From NCBI RefSeq assembly GCF_050306235.1, contig NZ_JBLWFH010000005.1:248001-312000 (forward strand): a stretch of 64,000 nt of DNA, given 5' to 3'. Under the pieces are notes generated by a model, which was not told the DNA's origin, made no database searches, and saw nothing but the letters and a program-made list of their open reading frames with translations. The translations under genes and the position numbers were made by a program. Source of the DNA: Glaciecola sp947496235 (GTDB lineage: Bacteria > Pseudomonadota > Gammaproteobacteria > Enterobacterales > Alteromonadaceae). Of this stretch, positions 1 through 8,028 are shown piece after piece. Numbering within the stretch: the first letter of the stretch is position 1; every line of letters starts with the position of its first letter.

Positions 1-404
1 TGCGCTATTTGCGTAAACATCATGGCTGCGAGTGTTTCAAAATCCGTGCAATCCGTTTCGCAATAGTCAGGCAGCACAACTAAGGTCAAATCAAGGGACA
101 TTGGTTGACATAGGTCATCTTCAGGGTGAATTCTCAAAGGTAATTTCCGGTCGTTATCTTCAACTCGTACTAAGTAGGTAATTCCTGAAACACGAGAGTT
201 ATTAGATGAAGAGAAAGCGCTATAAGAATTGCTTTCAAATTCAATATCGTCTTGGCGTATGCGTAAAATCGCTAAATCTCCAATTCTTGAGCGAATCCAA
301 TTGGGTACAGCGGTAGTTTCATTCCAGTTGTTATCTTTAAGGTGGGATAAGGACTGCATGACAAAATCTTCGGCAAAGTGATTAAGTCCACTGCGCTCTA
401 TAGT
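1..404 (-). pseudogene. Downstream part of a lipoprotein gene cut by an in-frame TAA (runs off window edge)
   Basis: On the minus strand the frame of the 80-residue lipoprotein fragment at 405-647 stays open after its TAA stop down to the window edge, about 134 codons, with no frame change. The first codons after the stop read TIERSGLNHFAEDFVMQSL. There is no ATG, GTG or TTG start with a ribosome binding site near the stop; the first internal ATG is at 359. The open frame, protein-like composition and lack of a start suggest that 1-647 was a single gene of more than 210 codons. The later part is rich in Asp and Cys (for example CETDCTDF). I do not recognise the family. The gene's true end lies outside the window. 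Confidence 0.55.
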
Positions 405-647
405 TTATAATGTTACCGAATCTAAACTAGGGATAAATTTATTATCTTCGCTGATGCTTAATCTCAGCTGCGCGTTTTCAGAGAAATCTCCATCACCATG
501 GGCCACTAACAATGGAGGTTGTAGAGTATCACCATTGTTTGAAACTAAATTTCCTTCCACGGCGGTTCTTTCGGGAGGGTGCCCGTGACAACCCATTAAA
601 ATGAAAGTAATAAGGTATAAAATGGCTGATCCGTTAGCAGTTTTCAT
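405..647 (-). pseudogene. N-terminal fragment of a predicted lipoprotein, ended by an in-frame TAA
   Basis: The 80-residue product starts MKTANGSAILYLITF and has a lipoprotein signal peptide with lipobox LMGC, so the mature protein would begin at Cys20 and be anchored in a membrane. The rest is acidic and hydrophilic with no recognised domain. It ends at a TAA (405-407 on the plus strand), but the same frame stays open for at least 130 more codons, so this is probably the front of a broken gene. A single C-to-T change (CAA to TAA) would explain the stop. A natural short lipoprotein is possible but less likely given the long in-phase open frame. It follows the PEP-CTERM-like gene at 799-1452 on the same strand, 151 bases downstream. 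Confidence 0.55.
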
Positions 648-798
648 AGATTGTCCTCGAGTTACTCTCCCTTTATATAAACAGTGCAGTATAAACTTTG
701 AACAATTAAATAAGATCTATGTATTTACTACCTCAGTTAAATTAAACCTTCCTAAGCGCTTAATTTATTCGACCTTTAAAGGTCTTTAAATTTTTTGA

Positions 799-1452
799 TC
801 ATAATAAAAAATCCGTCTTTCGGTTTCGTAGTAATAAAACTGCTATTGGCAGCAACAGTAGTGTCACTGTAGAGGAGATAGGAACTGTATTAGCCGGTTC
901 TCTGACCAAAAGTACACCAAATTCCATATCTGAAAAGTCATTTGTGAAAGTTGGATGATCATCACCTATCACCACTACAGGGTCATAGTCGGAATAAAAA
1001 GACCCCAAGCTACGATAGAAACCATCGCTATCAGCGTCTTCGCCAAAGAGCATATTCGAAAAAGCAGGTCCTGGAGAAAATACAACTCCCATAATATTGG
1101 TGAAATCACGCCATAAATTGACGCCGCCTGCAGTGTGGTCAAGGGTTGCACCTACAGAAGTATTTTCATCTAACGCTGGCGACCAATCTTCAGCAGCGAA
1201 AAAAACGTTCATTAGATCAACAACTTCTTGGTTATAAGCTAATCGCCACCCTTCAGGCTGGTAAATGTTTAATGCTTGTTGAATACTCATATTTGCAGTC
1301 TCGGGCCATCTTAACCATTCTAATGAATTTCCGCTTACGATTTGCGTATCAGTATTTAAGGTAAATCCGTTGATGGTAAGCAACGACGCTTTAGTTGGAA
1401 AAGCCAAAGTAAAAAGAAATAATACCGCAATCTTTAGCAAAAAAGGTTTCAT
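799..1452 (-). CDS. Secreted protein with a degenerate PEP-CTERM-like C-terminal anchor
   Basis: This 217-residue protein has an N-terminal signal peptide (MKPFLLKIAVLFLFTLAFPTKA, cleavage after TKA). At the C terminus a short VPISS motif is followed by a hydrophobic segment (TVTLLLLPIAVLLL) and a basic RNRK cluster. That tripartite motif-helix-basic layout is that of PEP-CTERM exosortase substrates, although the Pro-Glu-Pro itself is reduced. The middle (TLNTDTQIVSGNSLEWLRWPET, written here only as far as residue 50) resembles the short extracellular domain common in such proteins in marine bacteria. The likely fate is export, processing by an exosortase encoded elsewhere and a surface or biofilm role. 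No exosortase gene is present in this window. The function is unknown. Confidence 0.6.
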   Translation of the reverse strand: MKPFLLKIAVLFLFTLAFPTKASLLTINGFTLNTDTQIVSGNSLEWLRWPETANMSIQQALNIYQPEGWRLAYNQEVVDLMNVFFAAEDWSPALDENTSVGATLDHTAGGVNLWRDFTNIMGVVFSPGPAFSNMLFGEDADSDGFYRSLGSFYSDYDPVVVIGDDHPTFTNDFSDMEFGVLLVREPANTVPISSTVTLLLLPIAVLLLRNRKTDFLL

Positions 1453-1776
1453 TGTGATTTACCTATGAGCATTTATTTTATCGTTACTTTAGTATAGTTC
1501 GAAAAAATTTATATTCTACCCATAGCCTCTGGCTATTCAAACGCTATTTGAATGCTTTTTCACCTAGAGGAAAAATAGATTGCTTTTTTGCAGGGGAGCA
1601 ATAATCTTTTTAAAAAGTGTAATAAAATAAAACCTTGATACAAGTGAATTCAACACCAAAGCATCGTCGGATTACTTTACATTTGAGTTCAAGTATTTTG
1701 CTAACTCTTTGATTTTATTATTCTGGAATAAAACTTGCTGAGCTAATCCCACAGTCGTTTTTTATTTAGTTTTACA
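1453..1776. other. 324-base intergenic region between two divergent PEP-CTERM-like genes
   Basis: This AT-rich region separates two divergent surface-protein genes. It contains the sigma-54-type element at 1724-1739 for the rightward gene. A short inverted repeat (ATTCAAA at 1535-1541, TTTGAAT at 1547-1553) is followed by GCTTTTT. No coding potential or RNA gene is evident. I did not find a matching -24/-12 element for the leftward gene. Confidence 0.5.
1724..1739 (+). promoter_or_regulatory. Sigma-54 (RpoN) -24/-12 promoter element
   Basis: The sequence TGGAATAAAACTTGCT has GG at 1725-1726 and GC at 1737-1738 with exactly ten bases between, matching the invariant GG-N10-GC of TGGCAC-N5-TTGCA promoters, including the TTGC half. 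It lies about 40 bases before the ATG at 1777. PEP-CTERM genes are often under RpoN and PrsR-type activators, so the context fits. Confidence 0.6.
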
Positions 1777-2544
1777 ATGAAATTTTTATCAGTACTTTTC
1801 CTAACGGGGATATTATTCACTTCTTATACCGCTAAATCAGCGTTAGTGACTTATAACTTTGAAGGATATGCAAGCTTTGGTTATGCGGGTAATTCAACAA
1901 CAGAAGGATATGTGGTTCGAAATTGGTTTGGCGCTGAACCTATAGATCCTTCGAGACCTGTGACGTCGCCGGCAAGTATTAAGTTTGCACTAACAGTCGA
2001 TGATCAAAATTCACCTAATTCGTATACTTCAAGTAATGGCGCTATCGTTGCTGAATATGCCCAATATACACTGGAAAGTTTGACCTTTTGGTTAGGCACT
2101 CAAAGTTGGAGTCAAACTCAAGGTGTGCAAATGACGGTTTTAAATGGTATCGCTGAAGATCCCGGATACAATACTCATGACAGAATTTCTTTTTTTAGCC
2201 AAGAAGATTCGTTTTTAGGCCTAAACCGCAATCTATCAATGTTAAGTTCGTATTTTGTAGGTCAAGCAGATGAAAACACCTTTTCGATGTCTGATACTTC
2301 TGCGCTTGCCTTTTTTAATGACTTACATGATCCAAATAACGAGCGTAATTCACCTACAGGTACATTGAGATATTTGTGGGAAGACCCTACCACTCCAGGT
2401 TTCCAATATGTTGGCGAAATAAATTTAGGTAATATTCAACTAACAGCTGTAGAAACCGCCAACGTATCTGCGCCCACGACTTTTTTGATGTTATCTAGCA
2501 TGCTGCTGATAGGTGGTTTAGCCCAAAAGCAACGTAAAAAATAA
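1777..2544 (+). CDS. PEP-CTERM-like (VSAP variant) secreted protein
   Basis: This 255-residue protein starts with a signal peptide (MKFLSVLFLTGILFTSYTAKSA). It ends with a sorting tail: VSAPTT, a hydrophobic helix (FLMLSSMLLIGGLA) and a basic QKQRKK end. The VSAP version of the PEP motif is common in Alteromonadales. The body (LVTYNFEGYASFGYAG onwards) is beta-rich and has no catalytic motif that I can name. It is probably exported, then trimmed and anchored by an exosortase/EpsH-type system that would be encoded elsewhere. The gene stands alone behind a sigma-54-type promoter, and a hairpin follows it at 2559-2581. The molecular role is unknown; surface matrix or biofilm is an inference from the family. 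Confidence 0.65.
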   Translation: MKFLSVLFLTGILFTSYTAKSALVTYNFEGYASFGYAGNSTTEGYVVRNWFGAEPIDPSRPVTSPASIKFALTVDDQNSPNSYTSSNGAIVAEYAQYTLESLTFWLGTQSWSQTQGVQMTVLNGIAEDPGYNTHDRISFFSQEDSFLGLNRNLSMLSSYFVGQADENTFSMSDTSALAFFNDLHDPNNERNSPTGTLRYLWEDPTTPGFQYVGEINLGNIQLTAVETANVSAPTTFLMLSSMLLIGGLAQKQRKK

Positions 2545-2558
2545 CGTTAAAATCTTAC

Positions 2559-2581
2559 GAGGAAGCTTAACAGGCTTCCTC
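2559..2581. terminator. Hairpin between convergent genes
   Basis: GAGGAAGC (2559-2566) pairs with GCTTCCTC (2574-2581) across a 7-base loop. It lies between the convergent ends of the PEP-CTERM-like gene and the MetX-like hydrolase gene. No strong T run follows on either strand, so it could end transcription weakly or only stabilise 3' ends. Confidence 0.5.
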
Positions 2582-2587
2582 AACTAT

Positions 2588-3631
2588 CTATTTAGTTTTC
2601 TTGTCCAAAAAAGTTGTCAAAGCATTACTAAAAGTCGAGGCGTCGCACCATGGGTCAGCATGCCCACAGTCTTTATCTAATTCGATAAAATTAGCATCAA
2701 TCAAATCAGCAAACTCTCTAGCCGGCTGAGGTGTCACAACTCGATCATCGGCACCTACAATAATCAAAAACTCACCTTTTACCTTGCTCGCAGCTAATGA
2801 CATATCATTATTAAAATCCATTGCAATGTTATGGGTGAGCATAGCTTGGGTTTGTCTTATTTGATTCCAGGCTTTTCCCGTGGTCATATTAATTCGCTGG
2901 GCATTTTCATTAATTCTAGTAGCAATGATTTCTCTTGGAATATCAAGGCTTAGTTTCTCAGGCACAGCACCTAAAAGTTGTATACCCGCAAGCACTTCTA
3001 AAGGGGCATTGCATTGGCATTCTAAAAATTGTTTTAACAGCTTGTTTCGGGTGGTCCAATGCGCAATATCAAATGTGGCTAATCGAGGCGAAGCAATGGC
3101 TATAGCATATTTTGAAGAAACTTCAGGGTATTGAACTGCAAATTGAAAAGCTTGCATTCCTCCCATAGAAAGCCCAACGACAGCATATAGCTGCTCTATC
3201 TGTAAAACTTCTACAAGAAGACGATGTTGGATACTAACCAAATCTGCCATAGTAAATTGGGGAAATTTTTCGTTTGATTGGGTTGCACTGTTGGAAGGTG
3301 ATGAGGAAATATGGTTGCCCAAGGCATCTATTATAATGATGAAAAATTTTTTTGGATCTATATATTCAGCGTCAGCTAAATAAGCATGTCCTTCAGAGGT
3401 ACCGCCGTACCATGTTGGTACTAGAATGGCGTTAGATTTTGCTTTATTAAGGGCCCCGAAGGTTCGATAACCTATATTGCATGGAGAAATAACTTGACCA
3501 GCAATGAGCTCGCAGGATTTAAAGTGGGCATATTTTTGCTCACTCGCTGCCACAGGTTCTGATATTACAAAGTAACTAGAGAGGAATAGCAGAAACGCGT
3601 ATTTAAGATAAGTGCTCACTTTACTATCCAT
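2588..3631 (-). CDS. Exported alpha/beta hydrolase, homoserine O-acetyltransferase (MetX)-like
   Basis: This 347-residue protein has an N-terminal hydrophobic signal (YAFLLFLSSYFVISEPVAAS). An alpha/beta-hydrolase fold related to MetX follows: GYRTFGALN and an ILVPTWYGGTSEGH oxyanion region, nucleophile elbow GLSMGG, a catalytic Asp in VGADDRVVTP and the His in CGHADPW. MetX enzymes transfer acyl groups to homoserine in the cytoplasm. The signal peptide here argues against a methionine biosynthetic role and for a periplasmic or secreted hydrolase or acyltransferase. The gene is monocistronic and convergent with the gene to its left. The substrate is unknown. Annotating it as metX would be an overreach. 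Confidence 0.75.
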   Translation of the reverse strand: MDSKVSTYLKYAFLLFLSSYFVISEPVAASEQKYAHFKSCELIAGQVISPCNIGYRTFGALNKAKSNAILVPTWYGGTSEGHAYLADAEYIDPKKFFIIIIDALGNHISSSPSNSATQSNEKFPQFTMADLVSIQHRLLVEVLQIEQLYAVVGLSMGGMQAFQFAVQYPEVSSKYAIAIASPRLATFDIAHWTTRNKLLKQFLECQCNAPLEVLAGIQLLGAVPEKLSLDIPREIIATRINENAQRINMTTGKAWNQIRQTQAMLTHNIAMDFNNDMSLAASKVKGEFLIIVGADDRVVTPQPAREFADLIDANFIELDKDCGHADPWCDASTFSNALTTFLDKKTK

Positions 3632-3859
3632 CCTTTCCTTGATGCTTTTTTTTGTTGTACCTTAAATGACAATCTTTTACTAGGTTTGGCTTTCTTTTTC
3701 CGCAATGACTATCTTTAAAATAAATTTTATTATCAACATTTCATTGATAGTTAAGCAATTATAGCCTTCTTAATAGCCAAAAATAATAATAGTAGAATTT
3801 CTCTAACATCTTAAAAGGCAATCTAGCCTACTAAGCGCAACTAAGTTGGAGCAATTATT

Positions 3860-4804
3860 ATGTTAGTGAACGGAAAATGGGATGCAGATTGGCAACCCGT
3901 GCAAAAGAAAGATAAAGACGGCAGATTCATTCGTCAGGTATCGTCATTTCGCAATTGGATAACCCCAGATGGCGAAGCAGGTCCGACTGGTGAAGGCGGG
4001 TTCAAGGCTGAAGCAGGGCGATATCACCTGTATGTAGCCTATATTTGTCCATGGGCATCTAGAGCATTAGCTGTGAGAGCGCTTAAACACTTGGAAGACT
4101 ATATCTCAGTTTCAGTTGTTGATCCTCGCATGAGTGACCAAGGCTGGAAATTTGGTGAATACCCTGAATCTACAGATGATCCTTTAAATCAAGCCACTTA
4201 CATGCATCAAATTTACACTAAGGTAGATCCTGTTTTTACAGGTAGAGCAACTGTTCCTGTGTTATGGGACAAGAAGCGCAATACCATAGTGAATAATGAG
4301 TCAGCAGACATTCTACGAATGTTAAACAGTGCATTTTCGAACTTAACCGATGCGGGACCAAACTTATATCCGTCTGAATTGGCAGCAGAAATAGACGAAC
4401 TGAATGCTGAAATTTATTCCAAGCTAAACAATGGTGTATATCAGGCTGGTTTCGCTTCTAGCCAGCAAGCCTATGAAGAAGCCTATAAGAATGTATTTAG
4501 TACTTTAGATAAATTAGAAAACCAATTGTCAGACGGTCGCCAGTTTTTGTTCGGAGACAAGTTAACAGAAACCGATATTCGATTGTTTGTAACGCTAGTT
4601 CGATTTGATGCCGCCTACTATGGACTTTTTAAATGTAATCGAAATTTGATTCAGCAGATGTCATTCATGTATCCCTATATGAACCGCATTTGGCAACTAC
4701 AAGGAATAGCGGAAACCGTTAACTTGGATCATATAAAGACAGGCTACTATTCCATCAAGGCGTTAAATCCAAATAAAATTATCCCCAAAGGACCTCTTGT
4801 TTAG
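3860..4804 (+). CDS. yqjG: Glutathionyl-hydroquinone reductase (YqjG/ECM4 family)
   Basis: This 314-residue glutathione-transferase-fold enzyme reduces glutathionyl-(hydro)quinones with glutathione, releasing glutathione disulfide; it acts in the cytoplasm. The catalytic Cys is in YICPWASR (Cys63), the CPWA signature of this Xi-class family. An N-terminal WQPVQKKDKDGRF motif and the region around FRNW are also typical. The length matches the family (about 310-330). The start is ATG behind GGAGCAATTATT. A strong hairpin overlaps the stop codon at 4788-4812. The gene is monocistronic. The physiological quinone is not known from sequence. Confidence 0.85.
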   Translation: MLVNGKWDADWQPVQKKDKDGRFIRQVSSFRNWITPDGEAGPTGEGGFKAEAGRYHLYVAYICPWASRALAVRALKHLEDYISVSVVDPRMSDQGWKFGEYPESTDDPLNQATYMHQIYTKVDPVFTGRATVPVLWDKKRNTIVNNESADILRMLNSAFSNLTDAGPNLYPSELAAEIDELNAEIYSKLNNGVYQAGFASSQQAYEEAYKNVFSTLDKLENQLSDGRQFLFGDKLTETDIRLFVTLVRFDAAYYGLFKCNRNLIQQMSFMYPYMNRIWQLQGIAETVNLDHIKTGYYSIKALNPNKIIPKGPLV

Positions 4805-4812
4805 AGGTCCTT
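4788..4812 (+). terminator. Hairpin overlapping the yqjG stop codon
   Basis: AAGGACCTCT (4788-4797) and AGAGGTCCTT (4803-4812) form a perfect 10-bp stem with a TGTTT loop. The TAG stop lies in the loop and the start of the right arm. There is no long T run after it, so it may protect the mRNA 3' end as much as terminate. Confidence 0.55.
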
Positions 4813-4996
4813 ACATCCTTAGGTATTAAATAAGCCGATTAATCTATTTAACATTCCAAAACTTTACCCCATAGGTTTCCCATAGGTTTTCCATAGACTA
4901 TTAGACTGCTTATTCTTTTATGGTAGAGGCTAGGAATCTCGTGCTTCGAGATATTTTCGTGACCAAGCCAACTATCATTCAAGGAGGAACCAAGGA

Positions 4997-5431
4997 ATGA
5001 GGAAATTTTTTGCTAACTACAAGGGCCGAGAAGCCGAATTCGTTATTCAAAAAATATTATTTTTTACCATACTCTTAATCTTCAATACGCAATTAGCTCA
5101 GGCTAGATTGGTGTTAGTGCAAAGCGATGAAGCTTTCGACAATGCTACCCAACTACAATTTTTACCTGAATACGGGTTTGGTGCAGGGCAGAGCCAATTG
5201 CAGTTTAGCGTAGGCGCTACTACCTTTGACTTCAACAATACCAGTCCAATAGGAACCTTAGGTCAGAATACTATTGTCGCTTGGAACCCAGACCCTATTA
5301 TTGTGAGCTTTTCTCCTGGCGTTCAAAGCGTTGGTTTCATTTTTACCAGTGGTGAGTGCAGTGGCAGGGCCCGCTTTGTCGGTACCTTGGGGACTGAAGA
5401 CCATACTTTAGAGTTTGGTGCCTTTAATTGA
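4997..5431 (+). pseudogene. N-terminal part of a secreted multi-domain protein, cut by an in-frame TGA
   Basis: The first 144 codons encode a signal peptide (FVIQKILFFTILLIFNTQLAQA) and a beta-rich domain (LVLVQSDEAF to DHTLEFGAFN). The start follows an excellent ribosome binding site (AAGGAGGAACCAAGG). The frame stops at TGA 5429-5431 but continues in the same frame as FLGATDIGDITSAELY into the 507-codon frame at 5510-7033, whose first ATG is 171 codons after this start. The natural protein is therefore about 678 residues. A TGG-to-TGA change (Trp to stop) is the simplest explanation, since AFNWFLGA reads as normal protein. Readthrough cannot be excluded from sequence. Confidence 0.75.
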
Positions 5432-5509
5432 TTTTTAGGTGCCACAGATATTGGAGACATTACATCCGCGGAGCTTTACAGTACTTGTGCATTTGGCTCA
5501 TTCAGGGAC

Positions 5510-7033
5510 ATGTATTTCGATACTAATGCCATCAACCCTCCGCCAACTGAATCTGCAGATTTGGCTATAGTTCAATTACTGCCTTCAGAAGCAAGCCAAG
5601 ATAATAATCCAACAGATGTTCCTTTTGACGCGGTGAATTTTGGTCCTGATAATGCGCCCGATGCCAGACTTTATGTGATTCCCCCCACGCACATGGAGAT
5701 TATTGCAACCAGCCCGACAACACCAGTTAATAACGGTAATGATGCTATAGTAGAATTTGAAATCGGAGATGTTAACAATGGCTCCACCACAAGAACCACA
5801 GCCACGGTAGAGTTCCCTCCCTTTTACGCTTCAGGCACCGGCGATGAATATACGGGGTTTTTTCGTTGTAATTCTAGGCTATTGACCATAGGCACAGTGA
5901 CTTCTGGCGCTATCGATAGTAATTTGTTAAACAATACAATGCTTTCCACAACGCGCTTTGATAACACTTCAAGGCAAAGTGAGCCTGAAATATGCAACAA
6001 TGGCATAGATGATGATTGTGACGGTCGAACAGACTGTGCGGATAGTGGTTGTTCTTCATCGCCTGCTTGTGCGCCTCCGGTGTTTATTAATAATCCAACA
6101 CCACCTGATAGATGCATAATCAATGGTAATACAGTGACTTGCTTTAATGGGGAGGATATCGATAATTTTCCCACAGATCCCAATAATATTCCTAATCCCC
6201 CACCGCCACAATCGTGCAATTTAAGAGATTTACATGACAATCCAATACCAGCGCCAGCTTGTTGTTGTTCTCATGGACCATGCGATAGAGCTCGATGTGA
6301 AGCGATAAATGCAGAACAGATACGGACGGATACGAATTGGGTAGAGCATGCGATTGAAGACCCTGATTTTCCTTCCGTGCCTGATCTAGGTGTGGTGCAG
6401 TGCTTTAGAGATGATGAAGATTCTGATGAATGGACGGTAGTACTTTATAATAAGGGAACGGCATTTGCGCATAACGCTAGCGCTCGAATAATAAATGCTC
6501 CCGAAGGAATCAATGTTATTGATGGGAATGTTCGTTTTGGTCGTTCGGATGATACAGACCCTGAAGTGATAGGTACTGTGGTTCCAATGGGAAGTACTCA
6601 TAGTATAGATAAAGCGCACTTTACCGCAGATACTTCAGCCTCAGTATGTAAGGCACTTACTTGGCAAATAACCTATCTGACGTCTGATGAAGAAACATAT
6701 ACGATAGAAGTTCAAGTTTCCGCAGACAGGGACAACGATGGTGTAGCAGATGAAGACGACAATTGTCCTGATACAGCTAACCTGAATCAACTTGATTCCG
6801 ACCAAGATGGGCAAGGAGATGCTTGTGATATTCCAGAGCCTCTAGTTTGTGGAGATTTGGATGGCGATAGGGACGTTGATAATCTTGATAGAATGCGCTT
6901 TATGTCGGCACTTCGCTCTACCAGCGACGATACGAATTACATAGAATTAGCTGATTTCGATAATAATCAACAAATCGATTTTGCGGACTACCAAGCTTGG
7001 TATAGTTGTTATACGAATTATATTTCGCAGTAA
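5510..7033 (+). pseudogene. C-terminal part of the interrupted secreted protein: MopE-type, thrombospondin type 3 and dockerin-like repeats
   Basis: This 507-codon frame is in phase with 4997-5431 and separated from it only by one TGA. Counting from the Met at 5510, residues 1-150 are a CARDB/DUF11-like beta domain. Residues 159-187 are a MopE-type metal-binding motif (CNNGIDDDCDG). A Cys-rich segment (ACCCSHGPCDRARC) and a second beta domain follow. Residues about 405-440 are a thrombospondin type 3 repeat (DRDNDGVADEDDNCPD), and a dockerin/EF-hand pair (CGDLDGDRDVDNLDR and ADFDNNQQIDFADY) ends the protein. All of these predict calcium binding in the extracellular space. No cohesin partner is present here. 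Without readthrough this part lacks a signal peptide and would not be exported. A clear terminator follows at 7114. Confidence 0.75.
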
Positions 7034-7113
7034 CTAAGTCTGTAGTGGGTGGGTTGATGGCTTCATTCCACTCTTTAAACTCTAGACTACTGATTTAAAG
7101 TTGTTTACTTAGG

Positions 7114-7147
7114 ATGGTTGAATCTACAAGGTTCAACCATTTTTTTC
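7114..7147. terminator. Rho-independent terminator
   Basis: ATGGTTGAA (7114-7122) pairs with TTCAACCAT (7132-7140) and is followed by TTTTTT on the plus strand. It ends the rightward dockerin gene. An A-rich flank is absent on the other side, so use by the leftward-transcribed EAL gene ending at 7150 is less likely. Confidence 0.8.
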
Positions 7148-7149
7148 GT

Positions 7150-7956
7150 TTAGTCCAAAAGTACCGAGTCAACTTGTTCAAAGGTTTCAAACATTGGTTT
7201 GCCGAAATAGTAGCCTTGTTGTTTAAAAATGCCCATTTCGATTAAACGGTCTCTTTCTGCTCGGGTTTCTACGCCTTCAGCCAAAACGGTAATACCTAAA
7301 TCTTTACAAAGCTGGGAAACATGAGAAACAATCAACTGTTTACGTTTTGAACTATCGATATCTCTAATCAAAGTGATATCTAACTTAATAATGTCAGGTT
7401 GTAAGGATACTAACCAATCGAGATTTGCGTGTTTAGAGCCGAAGTCATCTAAAGCGGTGCGAAAGCCCATGCTTTTATAGCTTTCGATAATATTATAAAG
7501 GTGAGGTAAGTCGGCAACATGGTCAGTTTCTACTATTTCAAAACTGATTTTATCCAAGGGAAAACCATAGTCTCTTGCCGCCGCCAAGGTTGTTCGAATA
7601 CAGTGCTCAGGTTTATAAACAGCACCAGGCATGAAATTGATACTGAGGTTTTTATCTAGTTTCGCCGAAGCTGCTAAAGCGATTGATTTCACGCGGCAGG
7701 CTTGATCAAATCGATACACATTTTCTGTGGTCACTTTTTTAAGTACTTCAAAAGCTGACTCACCGTTTAAACCTCTTACAAGGCTTTCATATCCGTAAAC
7801 TTCAGCTTTCTCTAAATCAACCAAAGGTTGAAATGCCATTGAAAAATTAAAGTCTAAATTTTTGCCATTTCGACAAGCGTTACAAGACAACGAAGGCGCT
7901 TGTTGTTCTGTAATATGAATGGGCAATTTATCGGTTTGAAAATAAGGTGAACTCAA
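7150..7956 (-). CDS. EAL-domain cyclic-di-GMP phosphodiesterase
   Basis: This 268-residue cytoplasmic protein is almost entirely an EAL domain. A short N terminus with a CNAC motif is followed by FSMAFQPLVD. The signature is YESLVRG (ESL for EAL), which keeps the metal-binding Glu. Other catalytic residues remain: Asn in LSINFMP, Glu in EIVETD, DDFG, Lys in IIKLD and Glu in AEGVET. It therefore probably hydrolyses cyclic di-GMP to pGpG. No GGDEF or sensor domain is attached; the N-terminal CNACR segment resembles that of other single EAL proteins. The gene is transcribed alone, toward the terminator shared with the dockerin gene. Confidence 0.85.
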   Translation of the reverse strand: MSSPYFQTDKLPIHITEQQAPSLSCNACRNGKNLDFNFSMAFQPLVDLEKAEVYGYESLVRGLNGESAFEVLKKVTTENVYRFDQACRVKSIALAASAKLDKNLSINFMPGAVYKPEHCIRTTLAAARDYGFPLDKISFEIVETDHVADLPHLYNIIESYKSMGFRTALDDFGSKHANLDWLVSLQPDIIKLDITLIRDIDSSKRKQLIVSHVSQLCKDLGITVLAEGVETRAERDRLIEMGIFKQQGYYFGKPMFETFEQVDSVLLD

Positions 7957-8028
7957 GTCATTTATCCTGTTTATCAGAAAATTTAATTTGTTCGAAAATA
8001 GTCTGTCGCGCTTTCCAAATAATGTTTT

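Noticed and set aside
1535..1553. AT-rich inverted repeat before TTTTT as a terminator
   Set aside because: No gene on the plus strand ends upstream of it, so a terminator role has no support; it may be a chance repeat or regulatory.
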